A stretch of 64,000 nucleotides of DNA from Paenibacillus mangrovi (GCF_022898935.1 NZ_JALIRP010000006.1:341100-405099), one strand, 5' to 3'; counted from the stretch's first letter, positions 1 through 9,625 are shown. Numbers and translations are program-made. The notes: a model not told the origin generated them from the letters alone.

Positions 1-1
1 C

Positions 2-436
2 AACAGCTGGTTCCCATATGTGATGGTTCTCTCGGACGTGTGGAAGGAATTCGGCTTTGGTACGATTGTCTATCTGGCGGCACTTACGAATATTAATCCG
101 TCGCTTTATGAGGCAGCGCAAATCGATGGTGCAAGCCGCATCAAGCAGATTTTTCATATTACGCTTCCAGGCATGATGCCGATTATCATTCTGATGCTGA
201 CCTTGAGTATTGGGAATGTACTTAATGCCGGATTTGATCAAATATTTAACATGTACAGTCCTCCGGTCTATGAAAGCGCGGATATTATCGATACATTCGT
301 CTACCGTATGGGGATCCAGCAGGCTCAGTTCGGATTTGCAACGGCTGTAGGGCTGCTGAAATCAGTCGTAAGCTTTATTCTCATCTCATGTTCCTATGTG
401 CTAGCTTATCGTGTAGCGAATTACCGCATTTTCTAG
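2..436 (+). CDS. Carbohydrate ABC transporter permease, LplB type (5'-truncated by window edge)
   Basis: This is the C-terminal 144 residues or so of an inner-membrane permease that moves a sugar or oligosaccharide across the membrane with a partner permease. The reading frame is open from base 2 with no start, so the gene begins outside the window. The cytoplasmic EAA loop, which contacts the ATPase, is visible as EAAQIDGA followed by ITLPGM. Two hydrophobic segments follow (about IIILMLTLSIGNV and LLKSVVSFILISCSYVL). A second permease follows after 35 bases, then a YesM/YesN pair, the usual Paenibacillus arrangement for plant-polysaccharide oligomers. The substrate cannot be read from the sequence. 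Confidence 0.92.
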   Translation, partial: NSWFPYVMVLSDVWKEFGFGTIVYLAALTNINPSLYEAAQIDGASRIKQIFHITLPGMMPIIILMLTLSIGNVLNAGFDQIFNMYSPPVYESADIIDTFVYRMGIQQAQFGFATAVGLLKSVVSFILISCSYVLAYRVANYRIF

Positions 437-471
437 TGTTATAGCAGGTAATTCAGAAGGGAGACGTACCC

Positions 472-1356
472 GTGCCTAACCATAGCTCATGGTCTAGAAA
501 GGTGTTTCTGGTATTTAATTTCATCTTTCTAGCTTTTATATCCTTGTTGTGTCTTATGCCAATTATTCATATATTAGCAATCTCATTCAGCTCAGGAAAT
601 GCGGCAGCAGCTGGCAAAGTAACATTGTGGCCTGTTGATTTCACGACGGCTGCTTATGACAACGTATTCGGAAAGCCGGAATACTTACGCGCCTTCTGGG
701 TGTCTATTAAACGCGTTGTGCTCGGTACGTCGATCAGCATGCTGCTGACGATTGTTACGGCGTATCCTTTATCGAAAGATACTTCGCAGTTTAGATTGCG
801 TACCTGGTATGCTTGGGTTTTTGTATTTACGATTCTCTTCAGCGGCGGCCTTGTACCAATGTATTTAACGGTGAAGTCGTTAGGCATGCTGGATTCCATT
901 TGGGCCTTGGTCTTGCCAGGAGCGGTTCCGGTGTTCAACGTAATTCTATTGCTTAATTTTTATCGCAACTTACCGAAGGAGCTGGAGGAATCCTCACGAA
1001 TCGATGGGGCCAGTCACTTCACGACATTATGGAAAATCTATGTACCGCTGTCTTTACCCGCTCTTGCAACCACAGGTCTCTTCACGATTGTGGGACACTG
1101 GAACAGCTGGTTTGACGGGATTTTGTATATGAATCATCCGGAGAATTATCCGCTGCAGTCATTCTTACAGTCGATTATTATCAAAAATGATTTCCGCTTT
1201 CTTAAGGCGGAGAACGTTGAATTGATGATTAAGTTATCAGATCGTACAAGTAAGGCGGCGCAGATTTTCGTCGCAGCATTCCCGATTCTAATCGTCTATC
1301 CGTTCTTGCAACGGTTCTTCATTAAAGGAATTGTGATGGGCAGTGTCAAAGAATAG
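472..1356 (+). CDS. Carbohydrate ABC transporter permease, LplC/YtcP type
   Basis: Second permease of the same importer, 294 residues with about six membrane segments. It starts with GTG behind a GGGAG ribosome binding site. The EAA-type loop is seen around residues 163-190 (LEESSRIDGASHF, then IYVPLSLPALAT). The C terminus ends in GIVMGSVKE, typical of LplC-like permeases, which close with a short basic or acidic tail after the last helix. It lies 35 bases after the LplB-type gene and 39 bases before the sensor kinase, so the four genes are probably co-transcribed. The solute-binding lipoprotein expected in such a system is not in the window. Confidence 0.93.
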   Translation: MPNHSSWSRKVFLVFNFIFLAFISLLCLMPIIHILAISFSSGNAAAAGKVTLWPVDFTTAAYDNVFGKPEYLRAFWVSIKRVVLGTSISMLLTIVTAYPLSKDTSQFRLRTWYAWVFVFTILFSGGLVPMYLTVKSLGMLDSIWALVLPGAVPVFNVILLLNFYRNLPKELEESSRIDGASHFTTLWKIYVPLSLPALATTGLFTIVGHWNSWFDGILYMNHPENYPLQSFLQSIIIKNDFRFLKAENVELMIKLSDRTSKAAQIFVAAFPILIVYPFLQRFFIKGIVMGSVKE

Positions 1357-1395
1357 TATCGGATTGCTTACTAAACGAATGCAGGTGAACAGATC

Positions 1396-3129
1396 ATGAA
1401 AATCCGATTTTTTCTGAACGATTCCTCCATATTCAAGAAGATAATGGCTGCCTTTCTGGCGGCCTTGTTGCCGCTTATGATGGTTACCTGGCTGATTAAT
1501 GAGAAGGGTTCGAATAATATTCGGAGGGGGATTTCGGAGTCTATTCTGAACATGACAAGCTTCTATCTGGATTCACTGGATAACGAAGCGGATCGGATCA
1601 GCCGGTATTTGCCGAACTATGTAATGGATAAAGATTTGATGGAACTCGCGGCGACAGGCACAGAGATTAGTTATTACGACCGCTCACGAAAAATATTAGA
1701 CATTCAGAGACGGCTCGATCTGATGAAGAATTCAAGCCCGTTTATACAAGAGGCAAGGGCCTATGTGCCATTGCTTGAACGTACCATTCTGAGTTCGAAA
1801 TATGAAACATCCATTAACGAACCGGAATTTATAGCGATGCAGCAAAGCGCCAAAACATATGATGGACCGCTTGTGTATTGGAATGACCGGATATTTATTA
1901 CGATGCAGTATCCTGCCACTTCGGTGAGAAATCCGACTTATGTCGTGGCGGTTGAATTATCTAAAACGAAGATTAAGGAAATTCTGACGCAGATCAACGG
2001 CGCGCAGGGAGCGCAAAGCGTATTGATAAATTTGGATCGCGGATGGGAAGCGCAGAGCGATAAGGATCCGTTATTGCTGAAACGCATGAAAGCCTTTGCC
2101 ATCGACAAGCGGAATGCGAATTCTGAAGAAGGCTACGAGACGCTTAAATTCGATGGAAAGCGTTATCTTACCGTCTATAAATATTCGAAGTTATGGAATT
2201 CTTACTCGATTACGTGCGTTCCGGAAGCCAACGTGTTAGGACCGCTGCAAATGTATCGAATGTTGTTCTGGGTGGCATGTATTCTTGCGGTATGCATCGT
2301 GCTCTTCTTCTCTTATTTTCTATTAAGACTGATCTACCGTCCGCTCATGAAGCTTGTTCATTCGTTCCGGCGCATGCGGCAGAACATACTGGAACCGATC
2401 ACGATCGATCGCGGGGCAGACGAGTTCGGTTATTTGTATCAGGCATTTAATGATACGGTGATATCCTTGCGAACACTCATTGAGGAAAATTACGAACAGC
2501 AAATTCGCAATCAACGCTCGGAACTTAAGCGATTGCAGTCGCAGATTAATCCTCATTTTCTATATAACTGCTTTTTCGTGTTATGCCGTTTAATTAAGTC
2601 GGAGAACCAGAAGGAGAAAGCTTACCAATTTTGCCTTTATATCGGCCAATATTTCCAGTTTATTACCCGCAATGACGAGGATGACATTCCACTGGAGCTT
2701 GAAGTGAATCATTCCCGCACCTATGTGGATATGCAGAGGATTTGTTACGGTGATCGGATCGAAGTTCTATTTGAAGGAGAAGTACAGAATTTAACCGTTC
2801 CACGGCTTATTTTGCAGCCGATTATTGAGAATGCTTACGAGCATGCCTTTGGCAATATGGTACAGACGGGTGAGCTGTGGGTTCACAGCAAGCTGCACGA
2901 TGATGTATTCTCAATTTATGTTGAAGATAACGGCCGAAGCATCACCGATGAAGAAATTGAGCAGCTTCAAACGCGGCTGCGGCGATCGTCCAAGCGAATG
3001 GAAGAGACGACCGGTATCATGAATGTCCATCGCAGAATACAATTGCGTTATGGCGAAGAATATGGCATAACCGTGTCACGATCTGAACTTGGCGGGCTTC
3101 AAGTTACAATCAATCTGAGTGCAAGCTAG
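1396..3129 (+). CDS. YesM-family sensor histidine kinase
   Basis: Membrane sensor kinase of 577 residues, expected to sense an extracellular sugar-related signal and phosphorylate the adjacent regulator. Order of parts: first membrane helix about residues 15-35, an extracytoplasmic sensing region to about 285, a second helix about 290-315, a HAMP-like linker, then the His_kinase domain (PF06580) with QINPHFLYN and phospho-acceptor His near 387. The ATPase domain has an N box (IIENAYEHAF, from about 476) and EDNG near 510. The ATG has AGGTGA upstream. The gene ends in the leader of the response-regulator gene, a pairing typical of YesM/YesN systems that control the neighbouring importer. Confidence 0.93.
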   Translation: MKIRFFLNDSSIFKKIMAAFLAALLPLMMVTWLINEKGSNNIRRGISESILNMTSFYLDSLDNEADRISRYLPNYVMDKDLMELAATGTEISYYDRSRKILDIQRRLDLMKNSSPFIQEARAYVPLLERTILSSKYETSINEPEFIAMQQSAKTYDGPLVYWNDRIFITMQYPATSVRNPTYVVAVELSKTKIKEILTQINGAQGAQSVLINLDRGWEAQSDKDPLLLKRMKAFAIDKRNANSEEGYETLKFDGKRYLTVYKYSKLWNSYSITCVPEANVLGPLQMYRMLFWVACILAVCIVLFFSYFLLRLIYRPLMKLVHSFRRMRQNILEPITIDRGADEFGYLYQAFNDTVISLRTLIEENYEQQIRNQRSELKRLQSQINPHFLYNCFFVLCRLIKSENQKEKAYQFCLYIGQYFQFITRNDEDDIPLELEVNHSRTYVDMQRICYGDRIEVLFEGEVQNLTVPRLILQPIIENAYEHAFGNMVQTGELWVHSKLHDDVFSIYVEDNGRSITDEEIEQLQTRLRRSSKRMEETTGIMNVHRRIQLRYGEEYGITVSRSELGGLQVTINLSAS

Positions 3130-3142
3130 AGGAGGAATCAAC

Positions 3143-4798
3143 ATGTATAGGCTTCTAATCGTCGATGATCTGCCTATTATCGTCGATGGTCTTCTTGAGC
3201 TGTTAGAGCAAACCGATTTGCCGCTTCATGTCATGAAAGCCTATTCAGGAGAAGAGGCTTTGGAGTTATTGAAGAATAACAAGATTGATATTGTGATCTC
3301 GGATATTAAGATGCCAGGTATTGGAGGCATTGAGCTGCTTCAAAAAATTAAAGACCTGTGGCCGTCGTGTAAAGTCATATTCTTAACGGGCTATAATGAT
3401 TTTAGTTACGCAAGAAGCGCGATTACGTATGGTGGCTTCGAATACTTACTTAAAGTTGAGAGCGATGAGAAGATAATAGAATCCGTCGAGCGGGCAATTG
3501 CCAAAATTGAAGAAGAGCAGGATCAGCAGCAGATTATCGCAAGAGCGCATAAGAAGATGAGGCAGGCGCTGCCTTCGCTGCAGAAAGAGTATATGTGGGG
3601 GTTATTCCAAGGCAAACAGGTCACGGAATGCCAGCTTCGGCAAGTATTCCATGAAGTCGATATCCCTTTGGATGCGGAAATGCCTGTCTATATGCTGCTT
3701 GGCAGAGTGGATGCTTGGAAAGAAATGTTTACGACACCAGATAAAGCACTGCTAACTTATGCCTATCAAAATATTACGGATGAGTACTTATCTGAGCATG
3801 TCCGTTGTTTCTCCTTAGTGTATGATCTATCTCGCATTGTCTGGTTGATTCAGCCGAAAGAAGGCATGGCTGACGCCTCGGATTCTTTAGAGTGGTCCAA
3901 AGCCTATCAATATACGAGAGATACTCTCGAATGTGCGCAGGAGACATGCAAGAAGTTGCTGGGGCTCTCGGTGTCCTTCGTCCTTGGTACGGAACAGACG
4001 GCATGGAGCCATGTATCCGATCGATTCCATTCGATCAAATATTGCTTTGTGTATGGTCACGGTTTATCGAGTGGAGTGATTCTGAGCGATACCGAGATGG
4101 AAGGAAATGATAATCAAGGAGCGGGAAGCCGTCAGGATTTCTTCTATCATACGAGGGTACAATTCTTGATGACCTGTCTTGAGAACAATCACAAAGAGCA
4201 ATTTTACAAGCAGTATGCTGAATTGACGGCCATTTGGAACGACCCGCTAACACCTTATGAACGCAAAACCGAATTGTATCATTCGCTTTCAGCGGTGTTC
4301 CTATCGTATATCAATAAAAATCAAGTTATTCGCGATTATGTGAATACACTGATCGATTTGGATCCTTTGTTCAAGCCAACCGACAATATTTCTTGGTCGG
4401 ATCTTACGCAATACTTTTACGAGATGGCTTCTTGTATCTTCGATTGGAATGATTCGTGCAGGACGGAGCTGCCAGCGGAAGTGATTCAAAAAGTCCATCG
4501 TTATATTGAAGAAAATATCGCGAAAGATATTTCCCTAAATGCACTGGCAGATTATGTGGGCCTCAATCCATCTTACTTCTCAAGGCTGTACAAACAAATG
4601 ACCGGCATAGGTCTATCGAAATATGTGAATGATTACCGGAATCTGATCTCGAAGGAAATGCTGCTGAATACGTCGATGAAAGTCAATGAAATTGCGGCTG
4701 CGCTTGGCTACAATTCCGCGCTTGCCTTCATTCGCTTTTTTAAGAAGCAAAACGAAATGACGCCACAAGAATATCGGATGATGCGTTCGAGTTCATAA
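3143..4798 (+). CDS. YesN-type response regulator with AraC DNA-binding domain
   Basis: Response regulator of 551 residues. The receiver domain occupies about 1-120 with the phospho-acceptor Asp at 54 in VISDIKMPG and the downstream Lys in LLKVESD. A long middle region has no clear assignment. An AraC-type helix-turn-helix pair fills the last 100 residues (DISLNALADYVGLNPSYFSRLYKQMTG and a second helix-turn-helix ending TPQEYR). ATG 3143 is chosen because GAGGAGG ends eight bases before it; an upstream in-frame start at 3119 would overlap the kinase and lacks a site. It probably activates the upstream permease operon. Confidence 0.93.
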   Translation: MYRLLIVDDLPIIVDGLLELLEQTDLPLHVMKAYSGEEALELLKNNKIDIVISDIKMPGIGGIELLQKIKDLWPSCKVIFLTGYNDFSYARSAITYGGFEYLLKVESDEKIIESVERAIAKIEEEQDQQQIIARAHKKMRQALPSLQKEYMWGLFQGKQVTECQLRQVFHEVDIPLDAEMPVYMLLGRVDAWKEMFTTPDKALLTYAYQNITDEYLSEHVRCFSLVYDLSRIVWLIQPKEGMADASDSLEWSKAYQYTRDTLECAQETCKKLLGLSVSFVLGTEQTAWSHVSDRFHSIKYCFVYGHGLSSGVILSDTEMEGNDNQGAGSRQDFFYHTRVQFLMTCLENNHKEQFYKQYAELTAIWNDPLTPYERKTELYHSLSAVFLSYINKNQVIRDYVNTLIDLDPLFKPTDNISWSDLTQYFYEMASCIFDWNDSCRTELPAEVIQKVHRYIEENIAKDISLNALADYVGLNPSYFSRLYKQMTGIGLSKYVNDYRNLISKEMLLNTSMKVNEIAAALGYNSALAFIRFFKKQNEMTPQEYRMMRSSS

Positions 4799-4894
4799 AT
4801 GGAGCCTTAAATTCAAAGTCAACAATTGTATATAAAATGTAAGTAACGGTCTCTTTAACCGTCCGGTGCCCTATTTTAGAATGATGGTACGTGG

Positions 4895-5139
4895 GCTATA
4901 TAAGTTGAACCCCAAATTGATTTTACGGATGAAGGCAGCCGGGTGAAATGTTCTTACGATCGCTGTTGTTCCCAGATTTCTATGATTTGAACCTATCAAT
5001 GGTTGAAATCCGCTCAGTAAAGCATATGCTTTCGATGTAGCTTTCCTACGGAAAGCTTTTAGGCGAACGCTCCGCTTCTTCAGAATCATTTCCCCCTCTA
5101 GCCTCTCCTTATCAATTTCTTTAGTTCAACTTATATAGC
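4895..5139. mobile_element. MITE-like element with perfect 16-bp terminal inverted repeats
   Basis: The 16-base sequence GCTATATAAGTTGAAC at 4895-4910 recurs as its exact reverse complement at 5124-5139, 245 bp from end to end. The repeats continue imperfectly: AAATTGAT at 4914-4921 pairs with 5111-5118. The interior has an additional hairpin around AGCTTTCCTACGGAAAGCT (about 5039-5058) and no convincing gene. The size, the matching ends and the position in an otherwise empty 360-base gap suggest a non-autonomous transposable element. No clear target-site duplication was found. The right end lies just upstream of the ribosome binding site of the oxidoreductase gene. Confidence 0.55.
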
Positions 5140-5161
5140 AAGATGGAGGAGGAAGAAGTCT

Positions 5162-6439
5162 GTGAGAAAACTAACAGCAGTAGTATTGGGTGCTGGCAGC
5201 AGAGGTCGACTTATTTATGGACCTTATGCGGAGAAATTTCCGAATGAATTACACATTGTCGCTGTCGCGGAGCCTAATGAGGAACGAAGAAATCAGTTCG
5301 CGGCTATTCATAACATTGCGCCGGAGCATGTCTACAGCACATGGGAACCGGTATTTGAGCAGGGGCGTATTGCCGATGTGATGATTATCAGCACGTTGGA
5401 TCGTCTCCATTACGTACCCGCAATGAAAGCGATGGAGCTGGGCTATCATGTATTGCTTGAGAAACCGATGTCTCCATCGAAAGATGAATGTATTGAGCTG
5501 GAACAAGCTTCGCATCACTTCAAGCGGTTGCTTGTCGTTAGCCACGTTCTTCGTTATTCCCCATTCTGGTCAGGTATTAAGAAATGGATTGAGGCGGGCG
5601 AACTTGGTACCATAGCAACCATTCAATTGACCGAGAATGTCGGCTATCAACATATGACGCATAGTTATGTGCGCGGGAATTGGCGAAAATCAGAAGAGAC
5701 AAGTCCGATGATTCTAGCAAAATCGTGTCATGACCTGGATATTATCTCTTGGTTGATGGGACAACCATGTACTCATGTGAGTTCCTATGGATCACTGCTT
5801 CATTTCCGTTCGGAGAATGCTCCGGAAGGCTCAACGGATCGTTGTATCAACGGATGTGAAGTGGAGAAGGAATGTGCGTTTTCTGCGCTTAAAATGTATA
5901 TGCAGCCGCCGGAGCATCCTTGGGCGCGTTATATGCATATCAATGATCTTTCACAAGAAAGCATCTTAAAGGCGCTTGAAGAAGGACCATTTGGACGTTG
6001 CGTCTATCGCTGCGATAACAATGTGGTCGATCATCAGGTCGTGAACATGGAATTCGAGAACGGCGCGAATGCTTCGTTCATCATGTCGGGCCTCACGCAG
6101 AGTGGAGCTCGCAGAGTTCAAATCATGGGTACGAAGGGCGAGATTATCGGAGATATGGATAAAGGCAGCTATACTTTATACCGTTATGTTACCGGTGAGA
6201 AGGTGGAGATTGATTGCAACGTAGCAGGAGACGGTCACGGCGGTGGCGACGAACGATTGATTAGCTCCTTCCTGCGAGATGTCCGTGATTTCGATACGAA
6301 CCCTTCCAAAGGTTTAACTTCGGCAACAGCCTCGCTGCAGAGTCATCTGATGGCCTTTGCAGCAGAGCAATCCCGGTTAAACAGCGGCCAGTCAATTAAG
6401 CTGGTGGATATGATAACGAAACGTGAAATAGGCGTATAA
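5162..6439 (+). CDS. Gfo/Idh/MocA-family NAD(P)-dependent oxidoreductase
   Basis: Cytosolic sugar or inositol dehydrogenase-like protein of 425 residues. The N-terminal Rossmann fold shows GAGSRGRLIYG; the family motif EKPMSPS, which carries the conserved Lys, follows near residue 100. HVLRYSPFW and SCHDLDIISWL are typical of the substrate-binding half. A cysteine cluster (CINGCEVEKEC) sits near residue 220, as in YteT-like family members. GTG start with GGAGGAGG upstream. Its place behind an oligosaccharide importer suggests a role in processing the imported sugar, but the substrate is unknown. A strong terminator follows. Confidence 0.92.
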   Translation: MRKLTAVVLGAGSRGRLIYGPYAEKFPNELHIVAVAEPNEERRNQFAAIHNIAPEHVYSTWEPVFEQGRIADVMIISTLDRLHYVPAMKAMELGYHVLLEKPMSPSKDECIELEQASHHFKRLLVVSHVLRYSPFWSGIKKWIEAGELGTIATIQLTENVGYQHMTHSYVRGNWRKSEETSPMILAKSCHDLDIISWLMGQPCTHVSSYGSLLHFRSENAPEGSTDRCINGCEVEKECAFSALKMYMQPPEHPWARYMHINDLSQESILKALEEGPFGRCVYRCDNNVVDHQVVNMEFENGANASFIMSGLTQSGARRVQIMGTKGEIIGDMDKGSYTLYRYVTGEKVEIDCNVAGDGHGGGDERLISSFLRDVRDFDTNPSKGLTSATASLQSHLMAFAAEQSRLNSGQSIKLVDMITKREIGV

Positions 6440-6507
6440 TTGAGTTCAAATCACTAAAAGCGGCATAGGATCGAGCGAAGTAGCGCAGATTGTCGGCCGA
6501 ATGACAG

Positions 6508-6555
6508 AAAAAGACGTTGCGCGGTTGCCCTGTGGCAGCCAAACAACGTCTTTTT
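6508..6555 (+). terminator. Rho-independent terminator after the oxidoreductase
   Basis: Stem AAAAAGACGTTG (6508-6519) pairs with CAACGTCTTTTT (6544-6555), with an inner GGTTGCC/GGCAGCC hairpin in the loop. A near copy occurs at 7042-7089. Confidence 0.85.
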
Positions 6556-6667
6556 GCTCAACTCTGATAAGAAGGGATATTCAGGATAGCGCTCTATATT
6601 AAGGTATGTCGGCGTGGGTACTGCTGCGGTTGTATTGATTAACTACTCCGTAGTCGTAGTATTTTTT
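6556..6667 (-). pseudogene. Degenerate duplicate of the yhbH 3' end
   Basis: Two stretches match the yhbH tail region. CAACTCTGATA... after the terminator matches 7093-7110. A longer match at about 6600-6650 corresponds to 7245-7300 and includes the shared GTACTGCTGCGGTTGTATTG. Read on the minus strand it encodes [11 protein letters not shown], against [11 protein letters not shown] in YhbH. The parts between are deleted. The piece lies directly behind the stop of the small minus-strand gene at 6668 and in the same frame, so read-through of that TGA would add about 22 residues. Confidence 0.6.
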
Positions 6668-6907
6668 TCAGTAAAGCGTTGGAATCGGAGGACATTCGGC
6701 GGTATAAATATATCTTGGATCAAATCTATAAAACGTCCAGAATGCCCCGTACCATCTATAGCCTGAAACTTCATCGAACTCTATACTAGTTGGGTAAAAC
6801 CAGAAATTCTCTCCAGTCCAGAGCCGGACATACGTTATTTGATATAAACACGGATTTGGTTGTACGAATGCAGGGGGATGAGGTGGTGCGGATGGCAAAA
6901 ATGACAT
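6668..6907 (-). CDS. Small aromatic-rich hypothetical protein
   Basis: A 79-residue protein with many Tyr, Trp, Phe and Pro residues (FVQPNPCLYQITYVRLW, FWFYPTSIEFDEVSGYRW, ending CPPIPTLY). No membrane segment or signal peptide is seen. The ATG at 6907 is favoured over an earlier GTG because AAGGAGTGG ends six bases before it. It resembles a class of short Bacillus/Paenibacillus hypothetical proteins with the pattern YxRLxxGxxFWxYPT, which I recognise only by pattern. Its position beside the sporulation gene yhbH may hint at a spore-related role; that is inference. Confidence 0.6.
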   Translation of the reverse strand: MSFLPSAPPHPPAFVQPNPCLYQITYVRLWTGENFWFYPTSIEFDEVSGYRWYGAFWTFYRFDPRYIYTAECPPIPTLY

Positions 6908-7041
6908 TGGATTCCACTCCTTTAAGTAGATATTCACTAAGCTAAATTAAATCGTATTTCATGATACGTAGGTGAATACCTAATTGACTGTGCAGATGCC
7001 TATTTGCTGGATAGAGGAAGTTCGCCTAAGCTGATGACAAC

Positions 7042-7089
7042 AAAAGACGTTGTTTGACTGCCCTGTAGGCAATCGCACAACGTCTTTTT
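7042..7089. terminator. Bidirectional intrinsic terminator after yhbH
   Basis: Stem AAAAGACGTTG (7042-7052) with CAACGTCTTTT, near-identical to the terminator at 6508-6555. It lies 40 bases past the yhbH stop on the minus strand. Confidence 0.75.
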
Positions 7090-7129
7090 ACTTAACTCTG
7101 ATATGCAGGGCATAAACCACAGTCCGTAC

Positions 7130-8287
7130 TCAGGTCAACGCTCCTTCCTGCTTATGGAAGAACGTACGGAGGGCCTGGTAGACTTCACCCTTTTCCTTAA
7201 TGACATAGTACATAAACTGATTCATCTTAATATTGCGGTAGGCCGACATGAGGGTACTGCTGCGGTTGTATTGGTTGACCTCCCCGTATCCGAACATGTT
7301 GCTGACCTTAAGCAGCTCTCCGATCAGTCGAACGCAGCGTTCATTGTCCGAAGTCAGGTTATCGCCGTCCGAGAAGTGGAATGGATAAATATTGTATTTG
7401 GAGGGCGGATATCGGCGGTCGATGATTTCAAGCGCTTTCTGGTATGCGGATGAGCAGATGGTTCCGCCGCTTTCTCCCCGCGTAAAAAAGTCCTCTTCGG
7501 ACACTTCCTTCGCTTCGGTATGATGCGCCAGAAAGACGATGTCCACCTTTTCATACTGCCGCCGCAGAAAACGAGTCATCCAGAAAAAGAAGCTGCGCGC
7601 GCAGTATTTTTCAAAAGTGCCCATACTGCCGGATGTATCCATCATGGCGATGATGACGGCGCTAGAGTGAGGGACCACAATTTCCTCCCAGGTTTTGTAG
7701 CGCAGATCGTCAGGGCTGATGTGGTGGATGCCGGGATTTCCGGTGGTTGCATTGCGTCGTAGGTTCTCGAGAATCGTACGCTTTTTGTCGATGTTGGACT
7801 GCATGCCCTTTTTGCGGATATCGTTAAAGGTAATAGATTCGGTCTCCACATCCTGCTGTTCTTTGGGCTTCATGAAAGGGAGCTCCATTTCCTCGAAAAG
7901 CATGTTTTCCAGATCCTCCATGCTGATTTCGGCTTCCATGATATCGTATCCGGGTTGATCTCCAGCCTTTTCGCCCTGCCCGGGCTTTTGCACTGGATCG
8001 CGTCCGAGTACATCGCCTACCTGACTGTCTCCATCTCCCTGACCCACATGCTTTTGCTTCTGGAAGTTATAGATAAAACGGTATTCATCCAGGCTCCGGA
8101 TAGGCACCTTGATGATCTGTTTACCGTCTGACATGACAATGCTTTCTTCTGTGATGAGATCGGGCAGGTTCTGTTTAATCATTTCTTTCACTTTTTCCTG
8201 ATGGCGGACCTGATCCTGATATCCTTTTCGGTGCAGCGACCAGTCCTCCTTGGACACGACAAACAGCGAATGATCGTTAGAATCCAT
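7130..8287 (-). CDS. yhbH: Sporulation protein YhbH (DUF444)
   Basis: Protein of 385 residues matching the DUF444/YhbH family, which in Bacillus is expressed during sporulation and whose biochemical role is unclear. Visible features are an N-terminal [14 protein letters not shown] block, a low-complexity Gly/Gln/Asp linker, the conserved MMDTSGSMG motif of a von Willebrand factor A-like metal site near the middle, and [19 protein letters not shown] 8287 follows GGGAGGTG; a longer reading from 8347 has no such site. The length is close to the usual 390 or so. A duplicated fragment of its 3' end lies at 6556-6667. Confidence 0.93.
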   Translation of the reverse strand: MDSNDHSLFVVSKEDWSLHRKGYQDQVRHQEKVKEMIKQNLPDLITEESIVMSDGKQIIKVPIRSLDEYRFIYNFQKQKHVGQGDGDSQVGDVLGRDPVQKPGQGEKAGDQPGYDIMEAEISMEDLENMLFEEMELPFMKPKEQQDVETESITFNDIRKKGMQSNIDKKRTILENLRRNATTGNPGIHHISPDDLRYKTWEEIVVPHSSAVIIAMMDTSGSMGTFEKYCARSFFFWMTRFLRRQYEKVDIVFLAHHTEAKEVSEEDFFTRGESGGTICSSAYQKALEIIDRRYPPSKYNIYPFHFSDGDNLTSDNERCVRLIGELLKVSNMFGYGEVNQYNRSSTLMSAYRNIKMNQFMYYVIKEKGEVYQALRTFFHKQEGALT

Positions 8288-8686
8288 GTTCAGCACCTCC
8301 CAAATACGTATACTCGGCTTTAGATGTGATGAGTCATTATTAATCAATTATATTCACGCGTAGGGACGTTATGTGATGGAACGGAAGTAAAATACTGAGC
8401 TTTATTAATTGTAAGGAAATTCATTTTTAGGATGATTGAGTGTTTAATCGACTGTTTATGACAAATATTGCAAAAAACTTGGTGTATACTGCAATTGTCC
8501 TAGTTATTTAGGATGATAGATTCAGTCTTTTTTTAGCGTCACCTATACATAGGGTTTAAGGGAGGTATGCTCCAGATCATTCACGTGGGCAAGCAGTCCC
8601 GTAGGATAAAACAAAAGGAATTGGATTGTGCAGCGGCGACCGTTTTTAGGAAGACAAAAAATGTGATTGATAGGGAGTGTAGTTTC
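8288..8686. other. Divergent intergenic region yhbH / stalk-domain gene
   Basis: A 399-base AT-rich gap between divergent genes. It must hold both promoters. A possible -10 TATACT is at about 8486-8491, but no well-spaced -35 could be assigned. An ATG at 8567 opens the downstream frame early but has no usable spacing to its GGAGGT. Confidence 0.4.
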
Positions 8687-9625
8687 GTGAAAAAAGTGAT
8701 ACCTATTTTGCTGGCAAGTTCTTTATTGTTATCAGGCGGTTTGATTGTGAAAGGTTCATCAGCCACGGCAGCTTCTGCTGCAGGGAAAATCGAGGTTCTT
8801 CTCGATGCCAAGAAAATTCAGTTTCCAGATGCACAGCCATATCAAGATGCACAAGGCAGCGTGATGGTTCCGATCCGTTTTGTTTCTGAAGCCCTGGGGG
8901 CTGAGGTAGGATGGGAAAAGGTAAACGGCCAAATGGCTGTATCGGTGAAAAATGGTGATCATACGGTAAATATGACGGTTGGCCAGGAAGTGGCGAGAGT
9001 GGATGGAAAGGACAAGTCCTACGGAACCAAAATTGAGCTGAAGCAAAACCGGACATTCGTTCCGTTGCGTTTGGTCAGTGAGGGCCTTGGCCAGACGGTA
9101 GAGTGGGATAAGGTGGGGCGCTGGGTTTGGATTGGGAAGAAGGAGGCTCCGAGGCTAGATGAGGCGGGGTTAAAGACAGTGGATATTGGTCCGTTTAAGA
9201 AATATTTTAGCGGAAGTGATTACCTCTTGAAGGATGGTTATGACCAGCCTTACAAAAAGGTCTTACTCTTTAAACGATCAAATTTGCCTGCAGCGTTCAT
9301 AGACGATTTTTATAGTTTGGATTACGTTGTAGAATCCAATGGTTTGGCATATATCAGGGCACGAACAAAGACCAAGTCTGATTCTCCGGGGGACATTTTC
9401 TTTTTAACAAAGGATAGCAAACCTCGTGCAAGGAACCCTGTCTACAAAAAAACGATTAATAATCAGGATGGTACAAAAACCTTCTTTTTTCCTGTAGTCT
9501 CTTGGCTCGATGATTTGGACGGGATCAAGAATTATACCAAATTTAAAATAAACGAAGTCCTCTACATTGGGATTAGACTTGCTTCTGATGAATACATCCC
9601 CTTAATGGAGAATCCATGGAAATGA
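8687..9625 (+). CDS. Secreted protein with copper amine oxidase-like N-terminal (stalk) domain
   Basis: Protein of 312 residues with a signal peptide (MKKVIPILLASSLLLSGG, cleavage probably near SATAAS). Residues about 35-145 match the Cu_amine_oxidN1 stalk domain (PF07833), with the paired repeat signature VPIRFVSEALGAEVGW and VPLRLVSEGLGQTVEW. This domain is common in Paenibacillus cell-surface proteins. The C-terminal 165 residues are not recognised. GTG 8687 is chosen because it begins the signal peptide and GGGAG lies upstream. The stop overlaps the start of the next secreted protein, so the two are translationally coupled and likely act together at the cell surface. Confidence 0.85.
   Translation: MKKVIPILLASSLLLSGGLIVKGSSATAASAAGKIEVLLDAKKIQFPDAQPYQDAQGSVMVPIRFVSEALGAEVGWEKVNGQMAVSVKNGDHTVNMTVGQEVARVDGKDKSYGTKIELKQNRTFVPLRLVSEGLGQTVEWDKVGRWVWIGKKEAPRLDEAGLKTVDIGPFKKYFSGSDYLLKDGYDQPYKKVLLFKRSNLPAAFIDDFYSLDYVVESNGLAYIRARTKTKSDSPGDIFFLTKDSKPRARNPVYKKTINNQDGTKTFFFPVVSWLDDLDGIKNYTKFKINEVLYIGIRLASDEYIPLMENPWK

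Noticed and set aside
4871..5089. Minus-strand frame of 72 codons
   Set aside because: It lies within the inverted-repeat element and has no ribosome binding site or known pattern.
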